NCBI RefSeq assembly: GCF_001440395.1
Contig: NZ_LLXZ01000128.1
Coordinates: forward strand, 1-53,840
Reading direction: 5' to 3'
DNA: 53,840 nucleotides
Source: Bradyrhizobium jicamae
GTDB lineage: Bacteria; Pseudomonadota; Alphaproteobacteria; Rhizobiales; Xanthobacteraceae
Both the position numbers and the translations under genes were made by a program. The notes beneath the pieces were generated by a model that saw only the letters and a program-made list of their open reading frames with translations, did no database searches and had not been told where the DNA came from. The first letter of the stretch is position 1; the number at the start of each line of letters is the position of its first letter. Positions 1-8,691 of this stretch are shown here, one piece after another.

Positions 1-106
1 ATGCCGCATTCGCGGCGTCGGCGATCTCCCGCAGCGGCGGAGCGCTCACCGACGGCGTGTCCGCAGTGAGCGGGAGACGGCTCCACTCACGCGGGGCCGT
101 CTCCAT
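1..106 (-). CDS. Partial CDS, 5' end of an unrecognised minus-strand gene
   Basis: An open reading frame starts with ATG at 106 on the minus strand and runs off the left edge, giving 35 codons beginning METAPREWSRLPLTADTPS. The codons are strongly G/C-ending, as in the surrounding real genes, which is the main reason to believe it. The product is not recognised from so short a piece. No strong ribosome binding site is visible. The complementary plus frame starting at base 3 is also open with G/C-rich third positions, but it has no start in the window and no stop before about 181, so the minus reading is preferred. A 9-bp inverted repeat (73-81 with 96-104) lies inside the first codons. Confidence 0.4.
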   Translation of the reverse strand, partial: METAPREWSRLPLTADTPSVSAPPLREIADAANAA

Positions 107-144
107 TTCGCGGGGCGGCTATCCTCGCCCACCTACCCAACTGT

Positions 145-349
145 TCACGAAATCTGATTGCGGGATTCAATCCTCCGGCGTCTGATTATCCCGGCGGACG
201 CTCGTAAAATGGTGAGCCGGGAATGCACGGCCCCTTTCGGTTCGCCTTAGGGCCACCGAAATCGAGGGGGCCGAACGGCCCGCGTCGTGCAGCTCAAGAT
301 GCCTACGGTCTTCTTCGTCCGTCCAATTTGTACCTCTGTTGAAAGTCAT
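145..349 (-). pseudogene. Frameshifted small SANT/Myb-like DNA-binding protein
   Basis: The minus-strand frame from ATG 349 reads MTFNRGTNWTDEEDRRHLEL and continues to ALRRTE. This has the W-x-x-EED-x-x-L-x-x-L...GRS...IS-x-x-L-x-R pattern of small SANT/Myb-like proteins that are common in Rhizobiales. After LRRTE the frame becomes nonsense, while a neighbouring frame continues GAVHSRLTILRAS and ends at a stop at 145-147. Dropping one base from the A/G run at about 231-238 (plus strand ccccttt) restores a single protein of about 67 residues. Either the gene has a one-base insertion or the sequence has an error there. The expected role is DNA binding through a helix-turn-helix-like fold; the target is unknown. 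It is a lone gene next to other decayed pieces, which favours true decay. Confidence 0.6.
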
Positions 350-583
350 GCATTTTATCAGTCAAAGCGTCGCTGTCAGGCGAAAACGCAGCCTGAGCTG
401 TGGTCGTTCCATTTCCGCGAACTTTCGACAAACCGCCGGACGCATATGATGCCTCCCGGCGTGGCGCGAAATAGCAATTTTCTGGCCACGAATAGCGAGA
501 CTTGTCCCTGCGCATTGGACTAACGCTTCGGGCCGCGCGTCTAGGTAGCGACCGCGTTCCAATTCCCAATTCATAGGGCCGTG

Positions 584-679
584 ATGGAAACGGATGACGT
601 GCTATTTTGGGCTTTTGTCGCTTCGTTTGGCGCTGCGTCCATCGGCGTTGTGTGGCTATTGCTAAGTCCAGCATCATAG
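584..679 (+). CDS. Possible 31-residue single-pass membrane peptide
   Basis: ATG at 584 opens a 31-codon frame beginning METDDVLFWAFVASFGAAS and ending in a TAG at 677-679. It has an acidic N-terminus followed by one continuous hydrophobic segment of about 20 residues (residues 7-28), the shape of a small single-pass membrane protein. No clear Shine-Dalgarno sequence precedes it and no family is recognised. It lies in a decayed region, so chance is a real alternative. Confidence 0.22.
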   Translation: METDDVLFWAFVASFGAASIGVVWLLLSPAS

Positions 680-1024
680 ATGCGGCAGGGACATGATCAC
701 TTGAAACTGCCAGCAAGTTGAGAGATTGCCGCCGTTCAGTGCGAATAAAGCGGTGGTCTCGCCCGGGTTCGAAAGGTTTGGCCACGTGACCTCGAAAAAA
801 TTGGGCAATAACCGGTAGCGGTACCTGCTCGATGTGAATCCCGATCACCTCGCTTCGGGGTCTCCCCACCGCCCTGAGCGTGTCTTGGGAGGGCATCGGT
901 GGATCTGCCCATCTATCGAAATTAACGCATGGGCGGCTCGTGCTGGGGCTCTGATCAAACAGCACTGCGACCCCAGAGGCTAACGTCGAGCCTGCAACAG
1001 TTCAAAGACCTGATCTCCAGAGAT

Positions 1025-1093
1025 TTATTGCTCGCTGCCACCAAAGCTGGAGCCGACGATCAGCCAGTCGTGGTCAAAGCCGTTCCGTTTCAT
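1025..1093 (-). pseudogene. 5' stump of a GMC/cholesterol-oxidase-type FAD oxidoreductase
   Basis: On the minus strand ATG 1093, preceded by a GGAG-type ribosome binding site, opens MKRNGFDHDWLIVGSSFGGS and then hits TAA at 1025-1027. The peptide D-x-x-x-VGS-x-FGGS is the N-terminal beta-alpha-beta FAD-binding fingerprint (G-x-G-x-x-G; here the second Gly is Ser) of GMC oxidoreductases that begin FDHDWLIVGSGFGGS. Nothing resembling the rest of such a protein (normally over 500 residues) follows in any frame. This is therefore a truncated relic, cut just after the dinucleotide-binding motif. Confidence 0.55.
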
Positions 1094-1325
1094 CGCTTTG
1101 TCTCCTCGCGGAGTTATCGCGGCACTGCCAGCTACAATGCAGAAGTCGCGCGTGTCGCGCTCGACGCCAGCGGCGTTCGTATGGTGCCCAACATCGGCAA
1201 CGAGCTACTCCTCGACCTCGTCTTTGGATCAACTGCGCCGTCGAACGTGAGTGAATGCCGTTGCGCCGTGGTCGGCCATCACCGGCACCGGGCAGCGGCG
1301 CGCTCGCGCCACCGAGCCGGCGCTC

Positions 1326-3296
1326 TCAAGGTGTGACGATGTTGAAGACTGGGTCGAAGTTCATGATGTTGGCCACCACCGCACCGAAGCCCTGCGGATC
1401 CCCTTCAACCTTGACCATGCCGGCCTGCACCAGTTCGGGCAGCTTCTTGCCCTGCAGCAGCATCGCCAGGAAAGCCGGCCGCGTTAGTGTGATCGTTACG
1501 TCGGGGTTCTTGAGCACGCGCCCCCTGGTGTTATTCAGCACCGAGTTCGACAATTCTAGCGCCCAGATCTCGTTGCTGTCGCTGAAAACCATGCTGATCG
1601 CCGCCTTCATGCCCTCGGTCTTCTCGTGGTTCAGGCGCAGCGCGATGAAGTCGAACAGCAGTTCGTTCGTCATGCCGCGCACCGTGTCTGGTCCGCTCGA
1701 GCTGACACCCATTTGCTTCGGACCGCTGCGCAGTTCGAACGCGCCCATCAGGTAGGCGTTGCGCCACGTCGCCGACTCGGCCTGGTAACCGAGCTGTTCC
1801 AGCGCGTCGGCCTGCAGCGCACGCGCCTCGGCGTTATTCGGGTTGGCAAAGACCGCCTTGTTGACTAGTTCAACCACCCAGCGGTAGTCGCCGTCGTCAA
1901 AGGCCTTGCGGCCCAGCGCCACGACCGCGGCCTCGCCGCCCATCGCCGCGACGTAACGCTTCGCCGATTCGGTGGGCAGCAACGGGTCCAGGGTCGCTGG
2001 GTTGGCATCGTAGTAGCCGAGGTAAAAGTTGTAGACTGCACGCAGGTTGTGGCTCAGCGTTCCGTAATAGCCGCGCGAGCTGGCATCTGCCGCCAGGCCC
2101 TTCGGGAAGAAGTTGGCGTTGGCCAACTCGGGCATGGTCTTGCCCTGATTGGCCAGGTTCAGCGCGCGGTCGTGCAGGAAGCGGTAGGTGTCCCGTTGGT
2201 TGGCCAAGAACTGCCGCACGTTGGCATTGCCCCAGGTCGGCCAGTGATGGCTGGCAAAGGCCACCTCGGCATCGGGGAATAGGTCGAGCGTCTCGTTGAT
2301 GTACTTGCTCCACACCAGCGCGTCGCGGACCTTGGCGCCGCGGATGGTGTAGACGTTGTGCATCAGTTTGACCGCCACCTCTGACAGGCACAGCGCCTTC
2401 TTCTCGGGGAGATACATCATCATCTCAGACGGCGCCTCGCTGTTTTGCGCCATCTGGAACTGGACGCGCACCCCGTCGATGGTCATCTCCTCGCCGGTCT
2501 TCTTCACGATCACCGTCGGTGGGATCAGCCCGGGCGTGCCGACGCTAAGCGCCATGCCAAGGCCGGTGCCGACCGACCCCTTGTCGTTCGCCGGCAGCGC
2601 GACGCCGTACATGTAGTTGGCGCGCCGCGACATGGCGTTGCCCGCGAGCACGTTCTCAGCGATGGCGTTGTCCATGAAACCTTCGGGCGCGATGACCTTG
2701 ACCTTGCCCGAACGTACATCGGCCTCGTCGACCACGCCACGCACGCCGCCAAAGTGGTCGGCATGGCTATGCGTGTAGATCACCGCGACCACCGGCTTGC
2801 TGCTCTGCAGTGTCTCCATTGCGAGCTTCAGCCCCGCGCGCGCAACGTCCTCGGTAAGCAGCGTGTCGATGACGATCCAACCGCTCGCGCCTTCAACGAG
2901 CGTCATGTTGGCAATGTCGTAGCCGCGGATCTGGTAGACGCCGTCAACGACTTTGAACAGCCCGGCCGCAGTGTTGAGCTTCTGCTCGCGCCAAAGGCTC
3001 GGGTTGACGGTCGCCGGCGGATCACCCTTGATGAATTCATAGCGCTGCGTATTCCAGACAACGCGGCCGTCGGCGGCCTTGACGAACGGATCCTTCAGTT
3101 GAGCCATCAACCCGCGCGTGGCGTCCTCGAAGTCCTGCTTGTCATTCATCGTCATGGCTTGGCGCACGATGGCGTTCGCTCGCTCAGTGTTGGCTGTGGC
3201 GCCCCTTGATTCGGTACCTTGTTGGGCCATCGCCGGCGGACCGGCCAACGCGGTTGCTGCCAGCAGTATCGTGGCGAGTGCTTGGACCTTCTCCAT
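1326..3296 (-). CDS. Secreted alkyl (SDS) sulfatase, metallo-beta-lactamase type
   Basis: A 656-residue protein of the SdsA1/YjcS class (type III linear alkylsulfatases), which hydrolyse primary alkyl sulfates such as dodecyl sulfate to alcohol plus sulfate. Residues 1-25 form a Sec signal peptide ending AMAQQ, so the enzyme is exported. The metallo-beta-lactamase core follows, with the di-zinc motif THSHADH at 175-181. The middle part carries the helical dimerisation region of this family and the last 120 residues or so are SCP2-like, giving the usual domain order and full length. An AGGAGG ribosome binding site sits just before the chosen ATG. No regulator or sulfate-ester transporter is adjacent, so it appears to be a single-gene unit. 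Confidence 0.88.
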   Translation of the reverse strand: MEKVQALATILLAATALAGPPAMAQQGTESRGATANTERANAIVRQAMTMNDKQDFEDATRGLMAQLKDPFVKAADGRVVWNTQRYEFIKGDPPATVNPSLWREQKLNTAAGLFKVVDGVYQIRGYDIANMTLVEGASGWIVIDTLLTEDVARAGLKLAMETLQSSKPVVAVIYTHSHADHFGGVRGVVDEADVRSGKVKVIAPEGFMDNAIAENVLAGNAMSRRANYMYGVALPANDKGSVGTGLGMALSVGTPGLIPPTVIVKKTGEEMTIDGVRVQFQMAQNSEAPSEMMMYLPEKKALCLSEVAVKLMHNVYTIRGAKVRDALVWSKYINETLDLFPDAEVAFASHHWPTWGNANVRQFLANQRDTYRFLHDRALNLANQGKTMPELANANFFPKGLAADASSRGYYGTLSHNLRAVYNFYLGYYDANPATLDPLLPTESAKRYVAAMGGEAAVVALGRKAFDDGDYRWVVELVNKAVFANPNNAEARALQADALEQLGYQAESATWRNAYLMGAFELRSGPKQMGVSSSGPDTVRGMTNELLFDFIALRLNHEKTEGMKAAISMVFSDSNEIWALELSNSVLNNTRGRVLKNPDVTITLTRPAFLAMLLQGKKLPELVQAGMVKVEGDPQGFGAVVANIMNFDPVFNIVTP

Positions 3297-3509
3297 CTCG
3301 GACCTCCTGGATGGGCTGTCGTTCGCGAGCGACGCACGGCGGTGCTAAAGTTGGCTACAGCCCCCGGGGCACGCCCTCGCCGCCCGTGCATCCTCTAAGG
3401 CTCGAACCCCGGTAAGCGGACATCGTCGGGCAGCTTAGGCAGATCCGAACTGTGCGAACAGGCGACATGTTCGTGACATAGGGTGAAACGAGCCGAAAGA
3501 TATTCACCA

Positions 3510-3529
3510 GCGCCCAGAAGTATGGGCGC
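3510..3529 (-). terminator. Weak hairpin downstream of the 3541-3975 gene
   Basis: GCGCCC at 3510-3515 pairs with GGGCGC at 3524-3529 over an 8-base loop, about 12 bases past the stop codon of the minus-strand gene at 3541. There is no T-run, so a role in termination is only suggested by position. Confidence 0.3.
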
Positions 3530-3540
3530 CGGCTTTGATT

Positions 3541-3975
3541 CTATCGCATTGTGATCGTTACACCGCCCACGGCGGCTGATACTTCCGCACCCACCCGGGC
3601 GCCACTGAGCTGCAGGATGACGCCGTTGGCGTTCTGCAACTGCGCGCCCCCTGCACCGCCGGCGACCGCACCGCCTGCGCCGGCTACAACATAGCTGCCT
3701 GCAAGATCGCCGGGTCTCCGCAGGTTTAGTGCCCTGCCCACGAACTTGCTGGTAGAGGCGCCGATGGAAAGACCCAGGCTCATGCCTGAAACAGTGAAGG
3801 GATATCTCTTGCCCCGAAAGGTCAGTACCCCCTGGCCGCCGCCGACATCGACGATAAAACCGCCCTTGGTAAACACGACACTCACCGTGCCGGTATCAGC
3901 GAAGGAAGCCGTTGTAAAGCCCGCCAGCAGCAACAGTGCTACAGCAGCGGCCTGAGTCATCCGGTGAATCTTCAT
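3541..3975 (-). CDS. Exported Gly-rich protein of unknown function
   Basis: A 144-residue protein. Residues 1-26 are a clear Sec signal peptide with a long Leu/Ala core ending TASFA. The mature part starts TVSVVFTKGGFIVDVGGG and alternates short beta-strand-like segments with glycine-rich turns, including a stretch of AGG repeats near residues 98-110. It contains no cysteine, no lipobox and no catalytic motif that I recognise. The fold is probably a small beta-rich periplasmic or surface domain. A GGGAGGG ribosome binding site precedes the ATG. The gene stands alone, with the alkyl sulfatase downstream on the same strand across 244 bases. Confidence 0.7.
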   Translation of the reverse strand: MKIHRMTQAAAVALLLLAGFTTASFADTGTVSVVFTKGGFIVDVGGGQGVLTFRGKRYPFTVSGMSLGLSIGASTSKFVGRALNLRRPGDLAGSYVVAGAGGAVAGGAGGAQLQNANGVILQLSGARVGAEVSAAVGGVTITMR

Positions 3976-4331
3976 ATCGCCCTCCCAGTGTCTGGTCCTA
4001 CCTCTCCATTAGGAGAGGATGGCTCCATTGATCTGTGTCAAGCTCGGCGGATTTGCATGTTCATCCGCATGACCCAGCCTACATGAACTTCCCGGCTCGG
4101 CCGCTATGCAATATTGGCCGCCCGGCGGCATTCTTTGTTGGTGATCGGCTCCGCGAATGGATCGCGTCAGGAGCCCTGTGGTCCGCCTCGGCATTCGCTG
4201 CTGCTCTTGAGCAAGCGAGTGAAATTAACGCGTAGGCGACCCGCTCTGACTCACAGCCCACGGTCTTTATTAAAATGGTACATTGCATCGCAGGACTGAC
4301 GGCGAACCTGTCATGGCACCTGCGAGGACCA
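3976..4331. other. Intergenic stretch, no gene seen
   Basis: Several open frames of 60-70 codons overlap here on both strands but none has a recognisable product, signal peptide or ribosome binding site. The upstream sequences of the 3541-3975 gene lie at its left end. Confidence 0.5.
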
Positions 4332-4718
4332 TCAGGTCACGCACCGACCGGGCTCCAAGAGCCTTGCGACTTCCGTTAGCGCGCTGACCACGGGCTCGCA
4401 GGCCAGTGTCGGCTTACGACTCTGACTCCGCAGCAGGATCGGCGGCTTGGTGGTGCGAGCCTGCGCAGACGGAATGCGCAGCAAGACCGAGGTATCGGCG
4501 AGATCGTTCGGGCGCAAGGATACCGTTCTCGTCGGCGCTGCAAAAGGCTTGGGGGCGGCAAGGCGATCTGCCTTGCCGGGGTGACGGAGGATGGGACTTG
4601 GCTGTTCGGAGACTGCCTGCCAGCGGTTTACAAGGTCGTGGCCTGAAGCGAACTGCATGGCACCGAGCGTCAACGTGATCGCGATAGCACCTAAAACGGC
4701 TTTGCTAATCTGTGACAT
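4332..4718 (-). CDS. Small exported protein of unknown function
   Basis: A 128-residue protein. The first 28 residues form a signal peptide or membrane anchor (MSQISKAVLGAIAITLTLG...). The middle is Pro/Arg-rich and probably disordered. The C-terminus has a compact motif ACEPVVSALTEVARLLEPG then RCVT, with two cysteines flanking an amphipathic helix. From memory, similarly organised short proteins occur in Bradyrhizobium, and their function is unknown. The two C-terminal cysteines could form a disulfide after export. The upstream sequence contains a GGGA-type ribosome binding site. Confidence 0.55.
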   Translation of the reverse strand: MSQISKAVLGAIAITLTLGAMQFASGHDLVNRWQAVSEQPSPILRHPGKADRLAAPKPFAAPTRTVSLRPNDLADTSVLLRIPSAQARTTKPPILLRSQSRKPTLACEPVVSALTEVARLLEPGRCVT

Positions 4719-5653
4719 GGCTATCCGTCCCTTGCCTCAGGGCGACCATCGCCCTCTATGCACGCCCCCTTGGCCCGTCCTCTCCAGCGTGCGTTACCTA
4801 ATAGCCCGACGGTTTCACCATAGCTTCGTTAGATCCGGAAAATGGTTTCATCCCTGTTTCGTCGCATTGAGGGAAAAGCTGGTGCCGATCCGTACGTCCT
4901 TGCGTATCAGTGCAGCCGCACGCGCCCGCGCCGATTGACGTCCCGGCGTTGAAGCCTCGTTGGTGCCGGGCTAGCCACACGTTCATTGTACCGTGTGCAG
5001 CGGACCTCGGCAGGCCGCGCCGGAACTAACCAGGTGTTTCCGCCGGCGACCCAGGAGTCACGGCGAGTACGTTCGAAGCACGGAAATTTTGCGGGGGTTA
5101 TGCGTCCGCTGGCGCTAGTTCGATCGGGGGCGCCCAGGGGGCGGGTCAGGAGTGGCCGTAGTCGCTACGTGGAATCGCCGATTCCAAAATCATCTAAGGT
5201 GCCCTTCGGGAACTCAGAAAGACTTGGCTGCACCCAGCGAACGGCTTCCCGAGACGGCGCGGCAGACGATCTGCCTAGTGTCCGGTACCGGTACCTGCCC
5301 GGCTTCAATCCCGCATCACCGCCTCCTGGGTTACCCACCTGGCCCGCACGGCCAGCACACGTTGCTCGATTTCACGCTGAGCGCGTCAGGCGTCGGTTGG
5401 TGCGTCGGCAGAACGTCCGCCGTCTGCACCGTCAGCGCGGTGAGAGGTCACGACGCGGCTTCCGAATTCGCCGAGAGGTCAGCGGGCATGACGCCGGCGA
5501 AAAATTCCAATTGCCTTCATGTCATCGGCATCGCCGCAACTTGCGATCGCACACCGCCTCCGGCCGTTATCGGACTTGAATTGGCCGCGATGGCACCCGC
5601 ATTATCCGCGTCAGGGGTGCCGAGCCAGAGCGCCCTCATTTGGGAGGATCGAA
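4719..5653. other. Long stretch without a recognisable gene
   Basis: About 930 bases. Long open frames exist on the plus strand (4986-5579, 5152-5653), but they are Arg/Pro/Ser-rich, overlap each other in different frames and match no family. They look like the open frames expected by chance in GC-rich DNA. Only the final 30 bases, with a GGGAGGA ribosome binding site, clearly belong to the next gene. Confidence 0.5.
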
Positions 5654-6607
5654 ATGAAAGCATTCACGTTGGGTGCGGCGATCACGCTTGCGTTTTCCGC
5701 CACCGCCTTTGCGCAAGCGCCGACCTGGACGGTGCCGACCGAAAGCCAGCGCTGTCCGTCGAAATGGGGCGCGGCCGACGAACGCGGCTCGGCCAATCAC
5801 CAGAAGCCGGCGGCGGTGCTGAACGCCGCGAAGCTCATCAAATCAGGCGAAGTGATCGAGCTGGCGCATGTGCTCGGTCCCAGCATGGCGTTCTTCGGAA
5901 CGCGGCGCTTCGACATGCACGCCAAGCGCACCTTCATGAACCAGTTCTCCAACATGCGCGGCTCGAATGAAGAGATCATCATCACCGAGCTCGGACAGGT
6001 CGGCACGCAGTTCGACGGCTTTGCGCACCAGACTCATCTCAACAGCTGGTACAATTGCCAGAAGGTCGACGAGAATGTCGACCGCACCGGTTTCAAGAAG
6101 TTCGGCATCCATAATGTCGGCGCGCTGTTCACACGCGGCGTGCTGATCGACGTCGCCGCCTTCAAGGGCGTCGAGATGCTGGAGGACAATTACGAGATCA
6201 CCGTGGAGGACCTCGAAGGCGCGCTGAAAAAGCAGAACCTGACGCTGCAGGCCGGCGATGCCGTGATCATCCACACCGGCTGGGGCAAGCTCTACGGCAA
6301 GGACAATCCGCGCTACGTCAAGTCCTGTCCCGGCATCGGCGTGCAGGCCGCGCTCTGGCTCGCCACCAAGGACCCGATGCTGCTCGGCGCCGACAACTGG
6401 CCGGTCGAGGTCGCGCCCAATCCGGACAAGCAATTGTCGCTGCCCGTGCACCAGATCGCGCTGGTGGTGAACGGCATCCACCTTTTGGAAAATCTCAAGC
6501 TCGATGAGCTCGCGCAAAAAGGCGTCGGCGAATTCGCCTTCGTGATGCAGCCGCTGAAGATTCAGGGCGGCACCGGCTCCACGGTCTCGCCGATCGCGGT
6601 GAGGTAG
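5654..6607 (+). CDS. Exported cyclase-family (kynurenine-formamidase-like) protein
   Basis: A 317-residue protein. ATG 5654 is chosen because GGGAGGATC lies just upstream and the frame then begins with a Sec signal peptide (MKAFTLGAAITLAFSATAFA). The longer in-frame extension upstream has no signal peptide or family resemblance. The mature part belongs to the cyclase superfamily, whose members include KynB-type kynurenine formamidases, metal-dependent hydrolases of amides and lactones. The usual metal motif H-x-G-T-H-x-D-x-P-x-H appears here as QVGTQFDGFAH, with both early histidines replaced by glutamine while Asp and the last His remain. The substrate cannot be told. The gene is alone, followed by a palindromic repeat. 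Confidence 0.75.
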   Translation: MKAFTLGAAITLAFSATAFAQAPTWTVPTESQRCPSKWGAADERGSANHQKPAAVLNAAKLIKSGEVIELAHVLGPSMAFFGTRRFDMHAKRTFMNQFSNMRGSNEEIIITELGQVGTQFDGFAHQTHLNSWYNCQKVDENVDRTGFKKFGIHNVGALFTRGVLIDVAAFKGVEMLEDNYEITVEDLEGALKKQNLTLQAGDAVIIHTGWGKLYGKDNPRYVKSCPGIGVQAALWLATKDPMLLGADNWPVEVAPNPDKQLSLPVHQIALVVNGIHLLENLKLDELAQKGVGEFAFVMQPLKIQGGTGSTVSPIAVR

Positions 6608-6636
6608 CGCGACACCGGCGCGCGCGAGGGCAGTGA

Positions 6637-6694
6637 GTAGCCCGCATGAGCAACGCGATATGCGGGGCCCGCCCCGGATATCGCGGAGCCCGCC
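6637..6694. repeat. Palindromic repeat family A, copy 1 (degenerate right arm)
   Basis: The left arm GTAGCCCGCATGAGCAACGC matches copies at 8624 and 10139. The right arm (about 6671-6694) has drifted and retains only the inner part. It lies just after the cyclase gene stop. Confidence 0.7.
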
Positions 6695-6881
6695 ATCACT
6701 GCGCTGGTCGCGGTGCGCGCGTTCGCGCGACCGCTGGCTGTTTCCCGGTCTACGCTTGCTTGCGCCCAGCTTCGCATGAAATGCTCCCCTCCCCACGGCG
6801 AGGTTTTGGAGTCATGATGCGCCGAGGCAGCTAGTGTCGGGTGCCACGACGGGCATCCCAGCCGAATGTCGAGGACGTCCC

Positions 6882-8576
6882 ATGGCGCCGCAAACCACCG
6901 ACAAACCGGCCTCAAAGAGGCGCATGGCGTCGGCCCCAATGGAGTCAACGCCGTTGGTGCGTACGTTCCACCAGATCCTCCTCTGGCCGCTTCAATTACT
7001 GCCACTCAGGGAAGATTCGCAGATCCATCATCATTGGGAGTTGCTCGAGAAGGATGCCGGCGGGGTCTGGAAGGAAGTGGATGATGAATTCTGCGCCGAT
7101 CCCGACGCCTTCCGGGAACGGCATTATCGGGAGTTTGTGACATTCCTGCCCTACGTGCAGCGTCTTCTCTACGGCGAAGGCGCCAAGCGCCGCTCAATGG
7201 CCGCTTACGGCGAATCCCCGATAAAGGTTTATCGCAGGTTGGACGTAGCAACGGCGCGGATCAGCTTCCCCGAGCGAAACGCACCGGTCGTCTTCGATGT
7301 CCGGCATGTCGATCTCTACTTTTTCTACGACGTCGATCTTGTCATTCTCGTCGTCGAAGTATCCGGCTCCGACGTGCCGCTCGACGTCGTGCAGGACTCA
7401 TTGCATCGGTTTGGCCGCGCCTATCCTTCGGGCTGGACCGAACAGGGAGATGGCATCAACTGCCCGCGCAAGGTGGAATGGCTGGCTGCAGACGGGCGCG
7501 TGCTCGCGGTGTCGGACTACGAAGCCAGAAAGCAATACCTGGAATCGGTGTGCCGCGAGCGTGCGCCGCCGCTTGCTGCACACTGGCAATATCTCCTCAA
7601 CCCCATGGCGGCCCATCACACCGATCAGGCGGGAGCGCTGCGGTTCCGCCAACTCGAGTATTATCGCATGCCGTTGATGGCCTATCTCGCCGTCGAACAT
7701 CCGGAGCGGTTGACGCGAGGCGATTTCGCCCGGCTTGCCTATGCGACGGCGCCCGGCGACCGGGAAGCGCTGCCTTTCTCCGATGAATATCTGGCGCGCT
7801 TTGAACAGAACCATTGCTACGACAAATACTATGACGAGGCGCGATCCGGCAGTCGGCTGAGCACACGCGTGATGTGTTGCGATCACGCGTTTCTCATCGT
7901 CGGCGACGCCGCGAGGCCAGTATTCACGGATGCGGAGCGCGGCGTGCTTGGCCAGTTCCGCCATCAGTTCTTTCTGCTGGGGCTGATCGCTCACATGCAT
8001 AAGGGCGCCTTGCTCATGATGTCGGATCGCCTGGTACAGACTGTGACACGTCTCAATATCGACCAGCAGGAAACCGTGCGCCGATTCCGTGTCGAGATCA
8101 GGAGCCTGCTCGAAATATTCCTTCGCTTCACTCACCGCTACTGGTTTCACGACGTCTCGGATCACGTGCAGACGCGCGAGGTGTTCCATGGACTGGTCAA
8201 GGAGCTCGGCACCGATCGCCTCTACCTCGACATTCGGGAGGAGCTGAAGGACATGGGCGCTTACCTCGACAGCGATCTGTTGCGTCGCCAGTCGAATATC
8301 TTCCTCAGGCTCACCATCGTGACCATGATTGGCCTGATCGGCACCACGACGACAGGCTTCCTTGGCATGAGCAGCCTGATCGCCGCAACTGATCATCATC
8401 TTGGAATGAAGGCGATTTATGTCGCCGTGACGGCAGCCGCCTTCGCATTGCTCACGCTCTATACGCTGGCAAAATCGCAGCGAATTGCCGGCTTCCTCGA
8501 TGCCCTGACCAATGAACGCTTGCCCTTGCGAACAAAGGTTGATTCGCTGCTCGACATCTGGCGCCAGAAGCGGTGA
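6882..8576 (+). CDS. CorA-like membrane protein lacking the GMN motif
   Basis: A 564-residue protein from ATG 6882, which follows GAGGAC by 6 bases; an in-frame GTG at 6834 would add 16 residues. A large soluble N-terminal part (to about residue 490) precedes two C-terminal transmembrane helices with a short Arg/Lys-rich tail, which is CorA topology. The end of the first helix, where CorA Mg2+ channels carry GMN, here reads GFLGMSS. The soluble part is about 200 residues longer than in classic CorA and holds charged helices such as QQETVRRFRVEIRSLLEIF. I infer a CorA-superfamily protein whose transport of Mg2+ is doubtful; signalling or another ion is possible. It is monocistronic, with family A repeats on both sides. 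Confidence 0.75.
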   Translation: MAPQTTDKPASKRRMASAPMESTPLVRTFHQILLWPLQLLPLREDSQIHHHWELLEKDAGGVWKEVDDEFCADPDAFRERHYREFVTFLPYVQRLLYGEGAKRRSMAAYGESPIKVYRRLDVATARISFPERNAPVVFDVRHVDLYFFYDVDLVILVVEVSGSDVPLDVVQDSLHRFGRAYPSGWTEQGDGINCPRKVEWLAADGRVLAVSDYEARKQYLESVCRERAPPLAAHWQYLLNPMAAHHTDQAGALRFRQLEYYRMPLMAYLAVEHPERLTRGDFARLAYATAPGDREALPFSDEYLARFEQNHCYDKYYDEARSGSRLSTRVMCCDHAFLIVGDAARPVFTDAERGVLGQFRHQFFLLGLIAHMHKGALLMMSDRLVQTVTRLNIDQQETVRRFRVEIRSLLEIFLRFTHRYWFHDVSDHVQTREVFHGLVKELGTDRLYLDIREELKDMGAYLDSDLLRRQSNIFLRLTIVTMIGLIGTTTTGFLGMSSLIAATDHHLGMKAIYVAVTAAAFALLTLYTLAKSQRIAGFLDALTNERLPLRTKVDSLLDIWRQKR

Positions 8577-8623
8577 TGCTGCCGAGTTCGCCCATTACGA
8601 GGGCGTCTCAGACACGCCAGAAA

Positions 8624-8691
8624 GTAGCCCGCATGAGCAACGCGACATGCGGGACCGGCCGCCCGCATGTCGCTTCGCTCATGCAGGCTAC
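8624..8691. repeat. Palindromic repeat family A, copy 2
   Basis: GTAGCCCGCATGAGCAACGC at the left end pairs imperfectly with GCTTCGCTCATGCAGGCTAC at the right end, giving a 68-base near-perfect hairpin about 50 bases after the CorA-like gene. Confidence 0.8.

Larger units (their letters stand above)
350..1325. other. Gene-poor, decayed stretch
   Basis: About 1 kb with lower GC than the rest and no convincing full-length gene. The longer open frames (for example 303-965 minus and 929-1336 plus) are Arg-, Ser- and His-rich and match no family I know. Two small items are listed separately: a possible 31-residue membrane peptide at 584-679 and a GMC oxidoreductase stump at 1025-1093. Confidence 0.5.

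Noticed and set aside
73..104. A 9-bp inverted repeat as a terminator for an upstream gene
   Set aside because: It lies inside the first codons of a coding-like minus frame and lacks a T-run.
721..790. A GGTTCGAA sequence suggesting a tRNA T-arm
   Set aside because: No matching acceptor stem, D-arm or anticodon arm could be found around it.
303..965. A 220-codon minus-strand frame
   Set aside because: Arg/Ser/Pro-rich, no family, no ribosome binding site, and it overlaps the SANT-like remnant.
929..1336. A 135-codon plus-strand frame
   Set aside because: It overlaps the GMC stump on the other strand, has a His/Arg-rich tail, and no recognisable product.
5152..5970. A 272-codon plus-strand frame before and overlapping the cyclase gene
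   Set aside because: It overlaps the cyclase coding sequence in a different frame, and lacks any motif.
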